64,000 nt of DNA. It comes from Candidatus Scybalocola faecigallinarum. GTDB lineage: Bacteria; Bacillota; Clostridia; Lachnospirales; Lachnospiraceae. The translations under genes were made by a program, and so were the position numbers. The notes under the pieces were generated by a model. The model did not search any database and was not told the origin of the DNA. It worked only from the letters and a program-made list of their open reading frames with translations. This document shows, in pieces, positions 43,156 through 52,632 of the stretch (position 1 is the first letter of the stretch; every line of letters begins with the position of its first letter). Where the stretch lies: the NCBI GenBank assembly GCA_018711005.1, contig DVIT01000013.1:47918-111917 (forward strand), given 5' to 3'.

Positions 43156-44514
43156 ATGTCTGTGGAAAATGACCTTGGGCGGGATAATATAAGGCGCCTT
43201 GTGCTGCGCATTGCCCTGCCAAGTATGCTGGCTCAGTTTGTCAGCGTTTTATATAGTATTGTTGACCGTATGTATATAGGAAATATTCCCCGGATCGGGG
43301 ATGTGGCCCTGGCCGGTGTAGGCGTCTGTGGGCCGGTAGTGACCATGATCGGCTCTGTGGCATCCCTGGTGGGGATCGGCGGTTCGCCCCTTATGAGCCG
43401 GCGCATGGGTGAAGGGCGGATGGATGAAGCCAGGAAGATCCTGTCCAATGCCTTTGTGCTGCTTTTAAGCCTGGCGGTGATCCTGGCGGTGGCCATGATC
43501 GCCATACGGCGGCCTATGCTCATGCTTTTTGGCGCCAGCGAAGCTACATATCCTTATGCAGACGTTTATTTTACAACTTATCTTACGGGAACGGTTTTTG
43601 CCCTCCTTTCCACCGGGATGAACCAGTTTATTATTGCCCAGGGCTTTGCTAAGGTAGGAATGCTGTCAGTCATCCTGGGGGCAGTGTTAAATATTATCCT
43701 GGATCCGGTATTTATTTTTGTACTGGGCATGGGGGTGGAGGGCGCCGCTGTGGCTACGGTGCTTTCCCAGCTGGCAAGCTGTGTGTTTGTCCTTGCCTTC
43801 CTGTTTGGAAAAAGGGTTCCCGTGCGGATCACCTTTGGCGGATATAGCCCCGGGATCATGGGCAAGATCCTTGTTATGGGCTTTACGCCGTTTATTATTA
43901 TTGCCATTGATAATGTTATGATCATTGCCTTAAATGCAGTGCTGGCCCGGTACAGTGCCCCGGGAGAGGGGGACATGCTGATCACCTGCGCCACCATTGT
44001 CCAAAGCTTTATGCTTGTTGTGACCATGCCCCTGGGCGGCATAAGCAGCGGTACTCAGACCATTTTAGCGTATAACTACGGAGCCGGGCGCAAGGACCGG
44101 GTCATGACGGCCCAGAGATATATTGTTTTTTTGTGCGTGGCCTACACAGCCCTGCTTTTTGCGGCAGCCCGCACCATAAGCCCGCTGTTTGTGCGGCTGT
44201 TTACTGCCAACCCTCAGATCGCAGATACAGCAGTATGGGCCATTGGCATTTCCACCATGGCATTGATCCCTCTGGGCGCCCAGTACGCTGTAGTGGACGG
44301 CTTTACCGGTCTTGGACAGGTGCGCTACGCGCTGCCGCTGTCCTTTTTCAGAAAGCTGGTATATTTTGTACCGCTGTTTATCCTTCCGGTATTTTTCGGC
44401 GCTAAGGCTGTATTTTTTGCCGAGCCTATCTCAGATATTGCCGGACCGGTGGTGACAGCCATCCTTTACGCGGCTGTTATGCCCCGGCTCATGGGTGAGA
44501 AAAAACATTATTGA
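43156..44514 (+). CDS. MATE family efflux transporter (second)
   Basis: 452 residues with about 12 helices in two halves (LRIALPSMLAQFVSVLYSIV and LVMGFTPFIIIAIDNVMII). The NVMIIALN and GTQTILAYNYGA blocks are typical of the DinF/NorM-related MATE clade. AAGGAG precedes the ATG at 43156. It is a Na+ or H+ coupled exporter of unknown substrate and only distantly similar to the first MATE protein in the window. A GTGTGATAAAGT promoter-like sequence and a GC-rich leader (43103-43142) lie before it. Confidence 0.9.
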   Translation: MSVENDLGRDNIRRLVLRIALPSMLAQFVSVLYSIVDRMYIGNIPRIGDVALAGVGVCGPVVTMIGSVASLVGIGGSPLMSRRMGEGRMDEARKILSNAFVLLLSLAVILAVAMIAIRRPMLMLFGASEATYPYADVYFTTYLTGTVFALLSTGMNQFIIAQGFAKVGMLSVILGAVLNIILDPVFIFVLGMGVEGAAVATVLSQLASCVFVLAFLFGKRVPVRITFGGYSPGIMGKILVMGFTPFIIIAIDNVMIIALNAVLARYSAPGEGDMLITCATIVQSFMLVVTMPLGGISSGTQTILAYNYGAGRKDRVMTAQRYIVFLCVAYTALLFAAARTISPLFVRLFTANPQIADTAVWAIGISTMALIPLGAQYAVVDGFTGLGQVRYALPLSFFRKLVYFVPLFILPVFFGAKAVFFAEPISDIAGPVVTAILYAAVMPRLMGEKKHY

Positions 44515-44539
44515 CGGACGCTTTCCTTAGAAGTATACT
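44511..44539 (+). promoter_or_regulatory. Promoter of the type VII secretion locus
   Basis: TTGACG (44511-44516), 17-nt spacer, TATACT (44534-44539). The -35 box overlaps the stop of the MATE gene. The predicted start is near 44546, just before the hairpin at 44551. Confidence 0.7.
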
Positions 44540-44550
44540 TAATGTATAAC

Positions 44551-44573
44551 TCCCGGGCCTGCGGGGCCCGGGA
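44551..44573 (+). promoter_or_regulatory. 5'-end hairpin of essC transcript
   Basis: TCCCGGGCC-TGCGG-GGCCCGGGA, a 9-bp perfect stem within about 6 nt of the predicted transcript start, with no T-run. It could be a stability element or double as a weak terminator of the MATE gene. Confidence 0.6.
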
Positions 44574-44598
44574 AATTTGGGAGAGGGAAGAAGAAATC

Positions 44599-47500
44599 AT
44601 GAGTGTTATATTATCTCTGTACAGCCAGGCGGTTTATAAAGAAATCCTCCTTCCGGCTGTAAATAATGCGGACCATTCGGTCATTCTGAATAAAAATACA
44701 TTTTCCCTGCAAGAAGATATTGTCCTTAAAATGGAGATTGTGGACCATCACTGGCATTTTTTAAAGGATAACAGCTACAGTGTCTACAAAAACAATGCGC
44801 CCTTTTATGGGGAGGATATCCATGATAAGGATATGCTGCTGCTGACGGATAAGTACGGCAGACAGCTGACGATCCTTGTGCGGGAGACTCAAAATTCTTT
44901 TACGGTTTATAAAAAATATTCTTTAGATCATATTTCTTCAGTAGTTATCGGCAATAAAAAGAATAGCACAGCGGCCATTAATTATGATTATCTTGGCCTT
45001 GTATCCAAAACCCACGCCACCTTATTTTCTTCCGGCGGCCAGTGGCTTATCCAGGACGGGAGCCGGGACGGGGAACCCAGCAGCAACGGTGTTTTCATTA
45101 ACAATATCCGTATGAAGGACAGCCGGGTCCTCTACTTTGGCGACCAGATCAATATTTTAGGCCTCCAGATGATCTTCCTTGGCAATGTTTTGGCTGTGGA
45201 TGATTCTGTGGAAAATCTCAAGGTGGATGAGTCTGTCCTTCACCCCATGACCGCGCCGGAGCTGGCAGGGATGGCTTCCCGACAAAACCGCCGGGGGATG
45301 CAGGCCCGTGTGAAAAATTATTTCCACCGTGTGCCCAGAAATATTGAAGGCATTGACGAGACTGCTGTGGAAATTGAAGGACCGCCGGCTCCGCCCCATA
45401 TGGCCCAGCAGTCCATCCTTATGACTATCGGTCCGTCCTTAACGATGGCGATCCCTATGCTTTTAGGCTGCGTTATGGCCATTGTAGGGCAAAGCTCCAG
45501 TTCCGGATCACCCTCCATCTTTATGTTTACAGGCCTTGTTACCGCAGTATCCTCAGCCATTATCGGCACCATCTGGGCGCTGGTGAATATCCGCCAGCAG
45601 CGCAGAAACCAGGAGGCAGAGGAAAGCAACCGGATCCAGGCCTATGGCCAGTATTTGGATCAGATGGTGGCAAAGATCCGGGAAAAGTATGAGAAAAACG
45701 GAACCGCTCTTTTAAATATGTACCGTCCGGCGGCAGAGTATGCGGCCTTTGACCGGCAAAATCCTTTGCTGTGGAACCGCAACAGCACCCATAAGGATTT
45801 TCTTTACCACCGCCTCGGCATTGGCGTGCTCCCTTTCCAGACGCCGATTTTAGTGCCAAAGGAGCGTTTTACGGTACAAAAGGATGAGCTGGCGTCCCGT
45901 CCGGCCCAGATCCGTGATACATATAAAAATCTCCAAAATGTGCCTGTAGGGGTGGATCTCATGGAGCATCCCCTGATCGGTATTATTGGAGGGCCGGGAA
46001 AGGTGGGCGCCTATGAGGTTGCCCAGGATCTGATCCTCCAGATCGGCGCCAATAACTGTTATACCGATGTTAAGATCGGCCTTGTCTATGACCGGGCCAG
46101 CAGCCGGGAGGCGGAAAGCCTTGGCTGTGTAAAATGGCTGCCCCATGTGTGGTCTGAGGATAAGAAAGTGCGTTTTGTGGCGGATGATCCTGTAGGCGCT
46201 GCCGATGTATTTTATGAGCTGGCCCGGGTACTGCGCCAGAGGGCAGAAAGCGAGGATCCCATAAAGCCCCGCACAGACGCCCCTAAGCCTTGGTATGTGC
46301 TGTTTATTACAGACCCGGATATTTTAGAGGGCGAGCTGATCGCCAAGTATCTTTTAGAGCCTGAGCCGGCATACGGTATTACAACGCTGCTTTTAGTGGA
46401 GCGGTATGAACAGCTGCCCAACAGCTGCGAGTTTATTATCCAAAATGATAATGAGTACAGAGGAATCTACAGTGTGCGGGATGATGCGGCAGACCGGATC
46501 CCCATTGAGTTTGATAAAGTGGACAACCGTTCCCTTGGGAATTTTACCCGGCGGCTTTCTTCCATTGAGGTCAATGAAGTGGAAACCGGCGGCGAGATTC
46601 CTGCAACCCTGACATTTTTTGAAATGATGGGCGTAGATACACTGGAACAGCTGGATGTGCCTACACGGTGGCGGAAAAACCGTACCTATGACACTATGAA
46701 AGCTTTGATCGGCCAAAAGGCCGGAGGCGCGCCGTTGTATCTGGACATTCATGAAAAGTTCCATGGCCCTCATGGCCTTGTGGCAGGAACGACCGGGTCC
46801 GGAAAATCCGAAACCCTTCAGACGTATATTTTGTCCTTGGCAGTAAATTTCAGCCCTGACGACATTGGATTTTTCATTATTGACTATAAGGGCGGCGGCA
46901 TGGCCAACCTGTTTGCCAGCCTTCCCCATATGATGGGAACGATTTCCAACCTGTCCGGCAACCAGGTCCACCGGGCTATGGTGTCTATAAAAAGCGAGAA
47001 CCGCCGGCGCCAGCAGATTTTTAATGAGCATGGCGTGAATAATATTAACCAGTATACCCGCCTTGTGAAGAATAATGAAGCGACCCTTCCCGTTCCCCAT
47101 TTGTTTATTATCATTGATGAGTTTGCAGAATTAAAGCGGGAAGAACCGGACTTTATGCGGGAGCTGATCAGCGTTGCCCAGGTTGGCCGAAGCCTTGGCG
47201 TCCATTTGATCCTGGCTACTCAAAAGCCAAGCGGTACGGTGGATGACAATATATGGAGCAACTCCAAGTTCCGTCTTTGCCTGCGGGTGCAGGATAAGCA
47301 GGACAGTAATGATATGCTCCACAAGCCGGATGCTGCTTACATTACCCAGGCCGGGCGGTGTTATCTTCAGGTGGGCAATGATGAATTGTATGAACTGTTC
47401 CAGTCCGGTTTTTCCGGGGCTGTTTATGACGATTCACCGGGAGCATCCAAGACGGATATTGCACGGCTTTGTTCCCTGACCGGAAAGGCGGCGCTTGTGG

Positions 47501-49638
47501 GCAACCGTTTAAAGATCAAGCAGAAGGAAGCGCGGAAATATCAGTGGCTTTGCCAGCTCACATCCATGCTTCGGGATTTTGCCAGACGGCAGAATTACGA
47601 TTTTGCAGCGCCCCCGGACAGCGGATTTATCCAAAAGGCCTGTGAATACTTATTTAAGCGGCTGAAGGAGCAGCATGTGGATTATCCTGAAAATGAATAT
47701 AATACCCGAAGGCTTGAAGAATTTTTCCAGATCTACCGTCGGGCAAGAACTTCCAGTATGAACCGGGTAGACAGTATTGTGGACCGGATCATTGAAATTG
47801 CAGGCGAGGAAAATCTGAAGCTGCCGGAAATGAAGGAAAAGACCCAGCTGGATGCTGTAGTGGAATATTTGGAACGGGTAGCTGTCAGAGAAGGGTATAA
47901 TCATAAGTTTACCCTGTGGCTTCCTGTGCTTCCTGAGAAAATGTACTTAAATGACCTGGCCCTGTACCGGGAAAATGCGTGGCATGACGGCCAGTGGCCG
48001 GCTCCGGACGGGGAGTGGTCCCTTAAGGCTGTGGCAGGTCTTTGCGACGATCCGGTGAACCAGGCTCAGATGCCTTTAGTCGTGGATTTTGCCCAAAACG
48101 GCCATCATGCTGTGTGCGGTACGGTTGTGACCGGAAAGAGTACCTTTTTGCAGACCGTGATCTATTCCCTGGTACACCGGTATACGCCTGCCCAGGTAAA
48201 TATTTATGCCATTGATTTTTCCAGCCATATGCTTGGGGCCTTTGAGGGCCTGGCTCATGTAGGCGGCGTGCTGTATGAAAATGACGGGGAAAAGATCGCC
48301 CGTTTCTTTAATATGATGTCCGCCATTTTAAAAGAGCGCAAGACCCTTTTGCAGGGGGGAAACTATGAGCAGTATGTTAAGAGCCACGGCGTCAGCCTTC
48401 CGGCCATTATCCTGGTGATTGACCAGTATTCTGCCTTCCGGGAAAAAACGGCCAATGCCTATGACGACCTGCTGATCCAGCTGTCCCGCGACGGCGCCAG
48501 CTACGGTATTTATCTGCTTATTTCTTCCGCAGGCTTTGGTCCCGCCGAGATCCCAAGCCGTATTGGCGATAATATCCGTACAGTCATTTGCCTGGAAATG
48601 GGAGACAAGTTCCAGTATTCAGAGGCAATGCATATTTCCCATTTGGATGTGCTGCCGGAGGCCGGTGTTAAAGGCCGGGGCCTTGCCCTTTGTCCTTCCG
48701 GTGTTCTGGAATTTCAGACCGCCCTGTGTCTGGAGGCCCAGGATGATTATTCCAGAAATGAGGAGATCATCCGCCGGTGTCAGGCGATGAACCAGTCCTG
48801 GGACGGCCGCCATGCAAGACCTGTGCCTCAGATCCCCGAAAAACCGGAGCTGTCCCAGTTTATGGCTCTGGAGGATGTGGAAAATGCGTCAAAAGATCCG
48901 GCACAGCTTCCTCTGGGCTATAATGAAGCCAACGCCGAGGTTTACAGCGTGGATCTGAGCCGGACGTTCTGCTATATTATTTCCGGCAAGAGCCGCAGCG
49001 GAAAGACTAATGTATTAAAGGTACTCGCCTGCACGGCGGCCTTAAAGGACAACAGCCGCCGGGCAGTGATCGATTTTTCCGGACGGCTGAAAGGGCTGGC
49101 GGAAAGTACAGGGGCTCAGTTTATTGATGATGATCAAAAGCTGTATGCCTTCTGGGAAAAGCTTTTGCCTGATTTTATCGCCAGAAACAAGAAAAAGCGC
49201 AGCGCTGTTGATGAAGGCCTGGATGATGGCGAGATTTTTGAAAGAATGCAGGAGGAACCGCCTTACTTTATTTTTATCGACCAGCTGGCGGATTTTGTTG
49301 AGCATATACAGCATCCGGCCCAGGGCGTTGGAGCTATGCTTGGCTTTATGGAAAATATTACGGATAAGGGAAGCCTTCACAATGTATTTATTTTTGCCTG
49401 CCTGAATCCGGAAGATACGGTCAAACTGACCGGTATACGCCTTTATGAGAATATGGTGCGGGGCAAGTGGGGCTGCCACCTTGGCGGAAATGTTTCCGGA
49501 CAGCGGCTGTTTAGCTTTGATTATATTCCTTTTACTGCCCAAAGCAAGCCTAAGAAACCGGGCGTGGCCATGATCCCTGCCACAGACGGGGAAGCGCCGG
49601 AGGCGCCTGTCGTTATCGTACCCCAGGTACGGAGGTAG
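44599..49638 (+). CDS. essC: Type VIIb secretion ATPase EssC
   Basis: 1679-residue FtsK/SpoIIIE-type motor of a Firmicutes type VII system. The N-terminus has an FHA-like domain (about residues 115-195; SKTHATL and SNGVFIN supply the SxxH and NG motifs). Two membrane helices follow (around TIGPSLTMAIPMLLGCVMAI and FTGLVTAVSSAIIGTIWALV). Three ATPase domains have P-loops GTTGSGKS (730-737), GTVVTGKS (1174-1181) and GKSRSGKT (1463-1470); Walker B of the first is LFIIIDEFAE. All three keep the Lys. It drives export of WXG100 and larger substrates. The start at 44599 is chosen by a GGGAAGAAG site. esaA, essA and essB are not in the window. Confidence 0.95.
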   Translation: MSVILSLYSQAVYKEILLPAVNNADHSVILNKNTFSLQEDIVLKMEIVDHHWHFLKDNSYSVYKNNAPFYGEDIHDKDMLLLTDKYGRQLTILVRETQNSFTVYKKYSLDHISSVVIGNKKNSTAAINYDYLGLVSKTHATLFSSGGQWLIQDGSRDGEPSSNGVFINNIRMKDSRVLYFGDQINILGLQMIFLGNVLAVDDSVENLKVDESVLHPMTAPELAGMASRQNRRGMQARVKNYFHRVPRNIEGIDETAVEIEGPPAPPHMAQQSILMTIGPSLTMAIPMLLGCVMAIVGQSSSSGSPSIFMFTGLVTAVSSAIIGTIWALVNIRQQRRNQEAEESNRIQAYGQYLDQMVAKIREKYEKNGTALLNMYRPAAEYAAFDRQNPLLWNRNSTHKDFLYHRLGIGVLPFQTPILVPKERFTVQKDELASRPAQIRDTYKNLQNVPVGVDLMEHPLIGIIGGPGKVGAYEVAQDLILQIGANNCYTDVKIGLVYDRASSREAESLGCVKWLPHVWSEDKKVRFVADDPVGAADVFYELARVLRQRAESEDPIKPRTDAPKPWYVLFITDPDILEGELIAKYLLEPEPAYGITTLLLVERYEQLPNSCEFIIQNDNEYRGIYSVRDDAADRIPIEFDKVDNRSLGNFTRRLSSIEVNEVETGGEIPATLTFFEMMGVDTLEQLDVPTRWRKNRTYDTMKALIGQKAGGAPLYLDIHEKFHGPHGLVAGTTGSGKSETLQTYILSLAVNFSPDDIGFFIIDYKGGGMANLFASLPHMMGTISNLSGNQVHRAMVSIKSENRRRQQIFNEHGVNNINQYTRLVKNNEATLPVPHLFIIIDEFAELKREEPDFMRELISVAQVGRSLGVHLILATQKPSGTVDDNIWSNSKFRLCLRVQDKQDSNDMLHKPDAAYITQAGRCYLQVGNDELYELFQSGFSGAVYDDSPGASKTDIARLCSLTGKAALVGNRLKIKQKEARKYQWLCQLTSMLRDFARRQNYDFAAPPDSGFIQKACEYLFKRLKEQHVDYPENEYNTRRLEEFFQIYRRARTSSMNRVDSIVDRIIEIAGEENLKLPEMKEKTQLDAVVEYLERVAVREGYNHKFTLWLPVLPEKMYLNDLALYRENAWHDGQWPAPDGEWSLKAVAGLCDDPVNQAQMPLVVDFAQNGHHAVCGTVVTGKSTFLQTVIYSLVHRYTPAQVNIYAIDFSSHMLGAFEGLAHVGGVLYENDGEKIARFFNMMSAILKERKTLLQGGNYEQYVKSHGVSLPAIILVIDQYSAFREKTANAYDDLLIQLSRDGASYGIYLLISSAGFGPAEIPSRIGDNIRTVICLEMGDKFQYSEAMHISHLDVLPEAGVKGRGLALCPSGVLEFQTALCLEAQDDYSRNEEIIRRCQAMNQSWDGRHARPVPQIPEKPELSQFMALEDVENASKDPAQLPLGYNEANAEVYSVDLSRTFCYIISGKSRSGKTNVLKVLACTAALKDNSRRAVIDFSGRLKGLAESTGAQFIDDDQKLYAFWEKLLPDFIARNKKKRSAVDEGLDDGEIFERMQEEPPYFIFIDQLADFVEHIQHPAQGVGAMLGFMENITDKGSLHNVFIFACLNPEDTVKLTGIRLYENMVRGKWGCHLGGNVSGQRLFSFDYIPFTAQSKPKKPGVAMIPATDGEAPEAPVVIVPQVRR

Positions 49639-49641
49639 TCT

Positions 49642-50352
49642 ATGATTTCCAATGTTGCCTATGATACCCAGGCCCACGAGCTGGCCCTGCTTTTGGAAAT
49701 ATTTCACGACGAAGCGGCGCGGCTGACGCAGGAGCAGTGGCAGATGGACTTTTTTTCAGAAGAAGATGCATTTGCGGCATTTATAAAAGATGATCCCCTG
49801 GTGGATATGGCCTGTATGGAAGCTGCCGGAGATGAAGGGGTGGCGCTTATAGAGCGATTCCGCGAAAAATATGCCGATGCATTTTTAATGGTCATTGCCG
49901 ATGCGTCTGTATCGCCGGTGAAATATATTAAGCCGTCCATTATGCCCGGCTCCCTGCTGCTGCGTCCGGCAGGGGCCGTACAGATCCGGGCGGTTGTGGG
50001 GGAGTTTATCCGGGCCTATTTGCAAAAGACAGGCCGTGGGCTGGAAGAAAATGTGTTTGTGGTGGAAAGCCGGGAAGGACGGGTCAGAGTTCCCTACGGG
50101 CAGATCAGTTATTTTGAGGCACGGGAGAAAAAGATCTTTGTCCGGGCCGGGCGTCGGGAGTTTGGTTTTTATGATACCATGGACCATCTGTGTGAGGTGC
50201 TTCCGGAGGAATTTATCCGCTGCCACAGAAGCTTTATCATTAACCGGAAGAAAATCGAAAAGGTCGTTTTAAGCCAAAGCACCGTGTTTATGGAAGAAGG
50301 GCTTATAGTCCCCATTTCCCGCAGCTACCGGACCCGGATGCGGCAGGCATAA
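49642..50352 (+). CDS. LytTR DNA-binding regulator
   Basis: 236 residues. The C-terminal 100 residues are a LytTR domain (VFVVESREGRVRVPYGQISY, EEFIRCHRSFIINRKKIEKV, ISRSYR). The N-terminal 130 residues look like a degenerate response-regulator receiver; the usual phospho-Asp strand is unclear. It starts 3 nt after essC, so it is co-transcribed. Most likely it controls the secretion locus. A cognate histidine kinase is not next to it. Confidence 0.82.
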   Translation: MISNVAYDTQAHELALLLEIFHDEAARLTQEQWQMDFFSEEDAFAAFIKDDPLVDMACMEAAGDEGVALIERFREKYADAFLMVIADASVSPVKYIKPSIMPGSLLLRPAGAVQIRAVVGEFIRAYLQKTGRGLEENVFVVESREGRVRVPYGQISYFEAREKKIFVRAGRREFGFYDTMDHLCEVLPEEFIRCHRSFIINRKKIEKVVLSQSTVFMEEGLIVPISRSYRTRMRQA

Positions 50353-50415
50353 AAAGGCAGCCCTTTGGCAGGCCGGATGGCTGCATAGAAAGACCTTTGT
50401 GGAGGACGATGTAAA

Positions 50416-51171
50416 ATGGAGATTGCAACCCTGGATGAAATTTTAATGATGGCCGGTGCAGCAGGGATTGAGCGGCTGACGCTTCCGGAGTTTGGCAGCG
50501 TCTGTGGTCTTTCAGAGGCCGTCGGAGATTCAGAGGCCGCCGGGAAAGCGGCAGCGTCTGACGGGGCGCTTAAGGAAGCCCATAAGCTTTTAGCCGGGCT
50601 TATGTCCCGGGGCTGGCTTGTTCCCCAAAATGGCCGGGCAGTGCTGGCCGGGGATATGGCCTGTTTTTTCCATTGCATAAAAAATGCATCCCATATGCTT
50701 TGCGTTTTGCCCCGGGAGCAGGATTATATGCCGGCCTGGGGATGGATTTCCCGGGATCTTACAGGGATTGCCCGGCTGGAAGGCGTGGCTGCCCAGCCCG
50801 GGGCCTTCCGTCTCCAATACACAACGCCGCAGGACTGGTGTATGGCGTTTTGCCAGTGGCTTTCCCGGGATTTTTTTGACATTTCCGGGAAGTATCGGGA
50901 GGACAGTGAAACAGAGACTTTTCACATAGAAACAGAGCCGTTTGACGGATATTTTATACCCGGGGAAATGTTGATGATCCAAAGCAAGATAAAGTGGCTT
51001 TGGGATATATGCCCGCCAGGCCGTCCGGAGGATGTGAACCGGCGTTTAATGCTTGCGGAGGAAGGGGCAGAACATGTCCTTGTTTATGAAGAAGGCACAT
51101 GCCGTGAACGGATGCCCGGAAATGCCCGGTTATTTCAAATTTATTTTAAACGTTTATTGGGAGGTGGCTGA
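50416..51171 (+). CDS. Unknown protein of the secretion locus
   Basis: 251 residues, cytoplasmic, family not recognised. The N-terminal 80 residues suggest a winged-helix (LDEILMMAGAAGIERLTLPE, then LLAGLMSRGWLVP), and the rest is mixed alpha/beta with aromatic strands. Its place between the regulator and the YukD-like gene and its size recall EspG-like chaperones or the DUF5081-type proteins of Firmicutes ESX loci, but I see no diagnostic motif. GGAGG lies about 11 nt before the ATG. Confidence 0.6.
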   Translation: MEIATLDEILMMAGAAGIERLTLPEFGSVCGLSEAVGDSEAAGKAAASDGALKEAHKLLAGLMSRGWLVPQNGRAVLAGDMACFFHCIKNASHMLCVLPREQDYMPAWGWISRDLTGIARLEGVAAQPGAFRLQYTTPQDWCMAFCQWLSRDFFDISGKYREDSETETFHIETEPFDGYFIPGEMLMIQSKIKWLWDICPPGRPEDVNRRLMLAEEGAEHVLVYEEGTCRERMPGNARLFQIYFKRLLGGG

Positions 51172-51173
51172 CG

Positions 51174-51422
51174 GTGATCTTAGTGGATATTTATGTACCG
51201 TCCGTAGAACAGACCTATGATTTTAATATTGATGAAAATGCCCCTGTTTCCTCTGTGATCGAGGAAGTGGCGGCCATGGTCAGCCAGAAGGAACAGTGTA
51301 TCCTGCGGGGCGATGCCGGTTCTCTTGTACTGTGCAGCCCGCTCCTGGCGTCTATGCTGCCTATGGATAAAACACTGGCCCAGTGCGGTATTGATACGGG
51401 CCATCCCCTGATTTTAGTGTAG
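51174..51422 (+). CDS. esaB: YukD/EsaB-like ubiquitin-fold protein
   Basis: 82 residues starting with GTG two bases after the previous stop (GGGAGGTGG site upstream). ILVDIYVPSVEQTYDFNIDE and the final GIDTGHPLILV fit the beta-grasp YukD/EsaB fold found in almost all type VIIb loci. EsaB is a cytoplasmic component that affects substrate transport or expression. No C-terminal Gly-Gly tail. Confidence 0.82.
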   Translation: MILVDIYVPSVEQTYDFNIDENAPVSSVIEEVAAMVSQKEQCILRGDAGSLVLCSPLLASMLPMDKTLAQCGIDTGHPLILV

Positions 51423-51596
51423 ATGGTCAGGTGCAGGAGCCGTTTGTCGGGAAAAACAGCATTTTATCAGGAATCGGGGACTTTTTTTCTATGATGGGTT
51501 ATAGTAAATACAACAAAAGCACAGCAGATCCCCGAAAGTCAGTTTTATAGAATTGTTTGTTACGGAAGGGGAGCATTCAGGGAAGGAGGTTTTGCA

Positions 51597-51947
51597 TTGA
51601 GAATATGTTTTACGCAGATGAGTGAAGCTGCCGCACAGCTGGAAGATCAGGCGGCTCAGATCCGGGCTGTGACGGATGCGGTGGAAAAGCTTATTTTGGC
51701 ATTGCAGTGCGAAGCGTCCCTGGAAGCAGTGGGAAGCTGTTTGAAAAAACAGCAGGAGCCTTTAATGGATCAGATCCGGTGCCTTAAGGCCATGGCCGGG
51801 GTTTTGGAGCAGGCCTCTGCCCGGTACGGTCAAAGCGAGATCCATATTGGAGAACAGTACGAGGAAGGAAATACCCGGCTGTTTGCCGCAGGCTATGTTG
51901 AATATAAGATCCCAAAGCTTTATGTAAATGTACTTAATGGATTATAG
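51597..51947 (+). CDS. WXG100-like helical protein lacking WxG
   Basis: 116 residues from a TTG start (GGAAGGAGGT 6-7 nt upstream). Two predicted helices (EAAAQLEDQAAQIRAVTDAV and PLMDQIRCLKAMAGVLEQAS) and a final RYGQSE (YxxxE) resemble ESX substrates, but the WxG turn is missing. It heads a row of six similar small genes. The 174-nt gap before it (51423-51596) may hold an internal promoter (TATAGTAAAT near 51499). Confidence 0.65.
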   Translation: MRICFTQMSEAAAQLEDQAAQIRAVTDAVEKLILALQCEASLEAVGSCLKKQQEPLMDQIRCLKAMAGVLEQASARYGQSEIHIGEQYEEGNTRLFAAGYVEYKIPKLYVNVLNGL

Positions 51948-51962
51948 GGGAGGTGCTTAAAA

Positions 51963-52265
51963 GTGGCAGATGTTCTGGAAATCAATGTGCCGGCATTGTC
52001 CAGTGATATACAGTCTCTGACCGGGCTTTTATCCTCAGGGACGTCAGAGCTTCAGGCGCTCAGGGAAAGTATTGAAAGTTTAAGCAGTACATGGTCCGGT
52101 CCGGCTCATGATACCTTTTATGAGCAGATCGCCCAGGACCTGACGGTGATGGAGGAGGTGTTTTCCTCACTCCAGGCGTATAAAGAGCATATGGAATTTG
52201 CAGTGAAAGAGTACAATCAGTGTGAACAGGATGTTTATGATATGGTAGCATCTATTTCAGTATAG
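51963..52265 (+). CDS. WXG100 family protein 1
   Basis: 100 residues from GTG (GGGGAGGTG upstream). The helix-turn-helix centre is STWSGPAHDTF, followed by a second helix and EYNQCE (YxxxE secretion motif). Typical ESAT-6 family size. Expected to be exported as a homo- or heterodimer through EssC. Confidence 0.88.
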   Translation: MADVLEINVPALSSDIQSLTGLLSSGTSELQALRESIESLSSTWSGPAHDTFYEQIAQDLTVMEEVFSSLQAYKEHMEFAVKEYNQCEQDVYDMVASISV

Positions 52266-52276
52266 GAGGTGGAAGT

Positions 52277-52618
52277 ATGGCGTCAGGTTCCGGAAGTGTT
52301 TATGATGGTATGACCGTTAAGGTCTCCGGGGAAGCGCTGAAGTCTGCTTCCCAGACAGCCCAGAGCCATATTAACAGGATGGCCCAGATCTTTGAGTCGG
52401 TAGAGCAGCTTGTATCGCGCAGTTCGTCCTACTGGATCGGCCAGGCCGGGGACGCTCACCGGCGGGCTTATGAGAGCCGTAAGGAGGAGATCCGGGAAGC
52501 TTTAAAGCGTTTGAAGGAGCATCCTGCAGATCTGATGACGATGGCATCTGTCTATGATTCAGCAGAAAGTGCAGCCAGGGAGATGGCAGCGGGACTGCCC
52601 TCCGATGTTCTTAGCTAG
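52277..52618 (+). CDS. WXG100 family protein 2
   Basis: 113 residues. The turn motif is SYWIGQAGDAHR; the C-terminal part has VYDSAE (YxxxE). The N-terminus has an extra Gly/Ser segment (ASGSGSVYDG). AGGAGGTGG precedes the ATG. Part of the six-gene row, with 11-nt spacing to the previous gene. Confidence 0.88.
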   Translation: MASGSGSVYDGMTVKVSGEALKSASQTAQSHINRMAQIFESVEQLVSRSSSYWIGQAGDAHRRAYESRKEEIREALKRLKEHPADLMTMASVYDSAESAAREMAAGLPSDVLS

Positions 52619-52632
52619 AAAGGGGAGCATAC

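Noticed and set aside
49042..49707. 221-codon minus-strand frame over the essC end
   Set aside because: Antisense shadow of the third ATPase domain of essC, no supporting signals.
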